Source: Bacteriovoracaceae bacterium (lineage in GTDB: Bacteria > Bdellovibrionota > Bacteriovoracia > Bacteriovoracales > Bacteriovoracaceae). From it: a stretch of DNA of 6,829 nt. The notes beneath the pieces were generated by a model, which was given only the letters and a program-made list of their open reading frames with translations, had not been told where the DNA came from and made no database searches. The position numbers and the translations under genes are program-made. Below, piece by piece: positions 4,979 through 6,829 of this stretch (the stretch's first letter is position 1; every line of letters begins with the position of its first letter). The DNA lies in the NCBI GenBank assembly GCA_023151145.1, contig JAKLJM010000121.1, positions 1-6,829 of the forward strand, read 5' to 3'.

Positions 4979-5839
4979 TGCAGCATTTTGCCATTTTTCA
5001 TCAATTTCAGGCTCAGATGAAACCTCACTTCCGAGATATTTTTGTAATTTTGCTTTGGCCAAAAATTTTAACCACTTAAGGGCAAATGACATTTTTAAAT
5101 ATTGCCAAAACTTTAGCTCTCCTACTTGAATTAAATCCTCTTCCTTGTCGTAATTTATCCAAGTTTTACAAAAATTATTGTACTCCATGGAATCAGCAAA
5201 TGAAGTGTCGTGAAAATTCGTTTTGAACCCCATTTCACTTGAATTTGAAATTAAAACAAAACGCTTATAATCAATTTGTAATTTAGATCGATCTGGAAAA
5301 CATTTGTCCATGTACTCTTCTTTCAAAATTTTTACCACATCTCGATAATGCTTCGGTCTAGATTTCAATGAACAATTTGGTGTTGGATAAGCATTGCCTA
5401 AGGCATTTGAAAAACTTTCTATTAATGAAGGAGTACTACTAATATTTGTGAGATAAACTTTTCCAAATTTTTCATAAGCAGCTTTAGCATTCACAATTCC
5501 TAAAAAACCTCCAAGGTTTAGTCCTGGATTTTTTGCCACTATAGTTAATCCGATATGAAAAACCTTTATTCTATCTCTAGACAAAAAAGGACTTAACGAG
5601 AAAGCACAGGGAGTTTCATTAATATAAAAAATAGAAACAATCACTTTTCGGAAATACTTTCTTACCTCATTCGTATCCAGTTTTTTATTTAACATTTTAT
5701 TGTCAATATAGGCTTTTGAGGATTCATTAATAAAAACTAAATCCTGATGGAATTTTAAAAGTTGTTCATTACTTAACTCTTTTCCAGGACAAACAAAGCA
5801 CAGAACTTTAAATCCTTTATAATCAAAACTGCTTTTCAT
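4976..5839 (-). CDS. Unrecognised protein with a probable GNAT-like (acyltransferase) fold, second gene of the ThiF-like operon
   Basis: I do not recognise this 287-residue protein. Its middle region resembles the core of GNAT acyltransferases: strand VIVSIFYINETPCAF (66-80), strand and turn FHIGLTIVAKNPGLNLGG (94-111), a helix ending at about 123, strand KVYLTN (127-132), then STPSLIESFSNALGNAYP (135-152), recalling the 'N-P-x-x-x-x-x-x-x-x-LG-x-x-Y' end of a GNAT domain. The acyl-CoA pyrophosphate loop (R/Q-x-x-G-x-G/A) is degenerate here (NPGLNLGG), so activity or cofactor may differ. N-acyl amino acid synthase-like proteins are one possible relative, unconfirmed. There is no signal peptide. 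The C-terminus has an amphipathic stretch (about 242-266) and ends in acidic residues. GGAGA (5846-5850), six bases before ATG 5839, supports the start. It follows the E1/ThiF-like gene by 29 bp on the same strand, so the two are almost surely co-transcribed, and it may act on the adenylated or transferred product. CDS certain; function inferred. Confidence 0.8.
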   Translation of the reverse strand: MKSSFDYKGFKVLCFVCPGKELSNEQLLKFHQDLVFINESSKAYIDNKMLNKKLDTNEVRKYFRKVIVSIFYINETPCAFSLSPFLSRDRIKVFHIGLTIVAKNPGLNLGGFLGIVNAKAAYEKFGKVYLTNISSTPSLIESFSNALGNAYPTPNCSLKSRPKHYRDVVKILKEEYMDKCFPDRSKLQIDYKRFVLISNSSEMGFKTNFHDTSFADSMEYNNFCKTWINYDKEEDLIQVGELKFWQYLKMSFALKWLKFLAKAKLQKYLGSEVSSEPEIDEKWQNAA

Positions 5840-5868
5840 AAAAATTCTCCATTATTCTCAAAAGGAAA

Positions 5869-6684
5869 TTACGCAATTTTTTTCTTAAAGACAGAGATGT
5901 TACCATCTATTAATTGATGGTCATATTGATTATAAAAAATCCCTCGATGCCCTACATGGGGAAGACCAAGGGCTATTTTAAAGACCTCATTGGCCATCAA
6001 AACTCCTGACAACCAAACTACGGGGGCCATACTAGGTCGAGGTCGCTTTTCGTTAAGAATATCATCTACAAATTCTTTTTTAATAATAGAAAAAGGTTGA
6101 AAATGAGAAAGTGTAAATTGAACTTCTTTTTTCACTGCTAACTGACAAATTTCATCTGTAAGATTTTCTAGAGGAATATTTTTAGTGGGCAAATCAAGAA
6201 ATTCCTCCCAATGCGGAGAAGTTGAATCCATCACAAAGACGCTGGCATAAGGAGTAAGCCATGCATCTACTATCGTTATTTTTTTTTGCCTAGCTGTCCT
6301 TTCTAGGATCAAGCTTGCTTTCATTTTATCCATGCCATTTACAACGACATCAACTCCATTCAAGAGCTGCTCAACATTTAATAAAGAAACTTCTTCACGA
6401 TAAATTTCAATTTTTAAATTAGGATTAATTTTTAAGAATTCATTTTTTAAAACGTCTACTTTGAATTTTCCGTAGTTTTCTCTATGGCAATGAATCTGGC
6501 GATTTGAGTTTACTTCTTCATAGATATCAAAATCACATAAGACAATATGTCCAATCCCCATGCGAACCAAGACTTCAGCGGCAACTCCCCCCATCCCTCC
6601 TACGCCCGCAACAAGAATCGTTTTTCCCTGCAACGTAGCTTGTTCTTCTTCAGAAATTAATCCAAGATTTCTAGAAAAAATCAT
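5869..6684 (-). CDS. ThiF/MoeB/HesA-family (E1-like) adenylyltransferase
   Basis: A cytosolic Rossmann-fold enzyme of the family that adenylates a carboxylate: the C-terminal glycine of a ubiquitin-like sulfur carrier (ThiF, MoeB) or a small molecule such as t6A (TcdA). Numbering from ATG 6702 (subtract six for the start chosen), the ATP site is visible as GVGGMG (33-38), D57 and D59 in CDFDIYEEVN, N67-R68-Q69 and K81 (GKFKV). D125 in VVNGMDKMKA matches the MoeB Mg/ATP aspartate. The NRQIH...GKFKVDVLKNEFLKINP stretch is closest in flavour to TcdA/ThiF proteins. The MoeB/ThiF zinc CxxC pairs are absent. C186 lies near the position of the ThiF/MoeB cysteine and is the one candidate for a thioester or persulfide residue, but the alignment there is weak. 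The end (PSMAPVVWLSGVLMANEVFKIALG) is the usual terminal helix. I chose ATG 6684, preceded by AGGTGA; ATG 6702 has no Shine-Dalgarno. No ubiquitin-like carrier gene is visible. A run of nine A's falls at codons 139-141. Confidence 0.88.
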   Translation of the reverse strand: MIFSRNLGLISEEEQATLQGKTILVAGVGGMGGVAAEVLVRMGIGHIVLCDFDIYEEVNSNRQIHCHRENYGKFKVDVLKNEFLKINPNLKIEIYREEVSLLNVEQLLNGVDVVVNGMDKMKASLILERTARQKKITIVDAWLTPYASVFVMDSTSPHWEEFLDLPTKNIPLENLTDEICQLAVKKEVQFTLSHFQPFSIIKKEFVDDILNEKRPRPSMAPVVWLSGVLMANEVFKIALGLPHVGHRGIFYNQYDHQLIDGNISVFKKKIA

Positions 6685-6690
6685 CTTGTG

Positions 6691-6698
6691 CCTCACCT
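6691..6698 (-). promoter_or_regulatory. Shine-Dalgarno deciding the ThiF-like start
   Basis: Minus-strand AGGTGAGG lies six bases before ATG 6684-6682. AGGTGA matches the anti-Shine-Dalgarno complement (TAAGGAGGTGA). The in-frame ATG at 6702 is preceded by AACACCAAAAA, with no site. The shorter form starts MIFSRNLGL, which fits the usual N-terminus of E1-like proteins (arginine shortly before the first helix). Confidence 0.55.
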
Positions 6699-6752
6699 TC
6701 ATTTTTTGGTGTTGCTAGTATGAGTTAAGCAAAAAAACTCTAACCTTAATTT

Positions 6753-6821
6753 ATTCTGAAATACTAAAATTCTTAGAAATTAAGCTAATTGGCCGCTTTC
6801 AAGAAAAAATCATTTCAGAAT
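6753..6821. repeat. Inverted repeat ATTCTGAAAT / ATTTCAGAAT in the right-end spacer
   Basis: The last 127 bases (6703-6829) contain no supported gene. They hold a perfect 10-bp inverted repeat (6753-6762 and 6812-6821) around 49 bases. A second short pair, TTCTT (6770-6774) and AAGAA (6801-6805), is nested inside almost symmetrically. An outer pair, TTAAGC (6725-6730) and GCTTAA (6823-6828), flanks it. The layout could be a structured RNA, a regulatory dyad upstream of the ThiF-like operon, or a chance of AT-rich sequence. No convincing sigma-70 promoter for the operon was found here. Confidence 0.4.
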
Positions 6822-6829
6822 GGCTTAAG

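Noticed and set aside
4947..5129. Plus-strand open frame of 60 codons
   Set aside because: Mostly antisense to the 3' end of the GNAT-like gene; no Shine-Dalgarno and no recognisable motif.
6719..6829. Plus-strand frame open for 37 codons to the window edge, translating as a plausible-looking stretch ending EKIISEWLK
   Set aside because: It begins after an in-frame TAG and contains no ATG, GTG or TTG, so no start is available. Could be the edge of a broken gene, but that cannot be supported from this window.
1..6829. CRISPR arrays, tRNA or rRNA genes, insertion sequences, phage or plasmid genes
   Set aside because: No regularly spaced repeats, cloverleaf-like sequence, transposase motifs or phage genes were seen on either strand.

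Overview
The window is AT-rich bacterial chromosome, roughly one third G+C by eye. It carries eight protein-coding genes packed on both strands, with short gaps and ordinary ATG starts. The gene set is housekeeping and metabolism: an MscS-type channel, RlmN, a long-form glyoxalase I, a secreted solute-binding protein, DoxX, a trans-sulfuration-type PLP enzyme, an E1/ThiF-like enzyme and an unrecognised GNAT-like protein. The Sec signal peptide on an SBP_bac_3-type protein and glutathione-dependent methylglyoxal detoxification point to a Gram-negative. The mix of low GC, a COG0626 enzyme of the 'cystathionine gamma-synthase family' type and an orphan solute-binding protein would suit Bdellovibrionota or another low-GC proteobacterial relative. 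That placement is an inference, not proof.

Layout. At 1-1655 (+) lie the 3' part of an MscS channel gene, cut by the window edge, and rlmN 11 bp downstream, probably co-transcribed. At 1656-2162 (-) gloA converges on rlmN with no intervening base. The 113-bp divergent spacer at 2163-2275 holds three copies of an AT-rich octamer and separates gloA from a secreted solute-binding protein gene (2276-3019, +). That gene converges with a 6-bp gap on doxX (3026-3421, -). doxX and the PLP enzyme gene (3547-4851, -) are separated by a spacer with a GTTAC-N6-GTAAC dyad and a likely extended -10 promoter. Upstream of the PLP enzyme gene, 4852-4975 contains a perfect 11-bp inverted repeat whose distal arm covers the ribosome binding region, and an imperfect 24-bp direct repeat. 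At 4976-6684 (-) is a two-gene operon, the E1/ThiF-like gene followed by the GNAT-like gene. The last 127 bases hold no supported gene but contain a 10-bp inverted repeat.

How the genes relate. Most neighbours look functionally unrelated: ribosome methylation, methylglyoxal detoxification, solute binding and sulfur amino-acid metabolism. The one clear functional unit is the ThiF-like plus GNAT-like pair, where an adenylating enzyme is coupled to a putative acyltransferase-like protein. It is the best candidate here for an undescribed small pathway. The second point of interest is the 5' leader of the PLP enzyme, where a strong hairpin appears to sequester the start region. No RNA genes, CRISPR, insertion sequences or clear rho-independent terminators were found. 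Two starts (doxX and thiF-like) were moved to internal ATGs because those alone carry a Shine-Dalgarno sequence.
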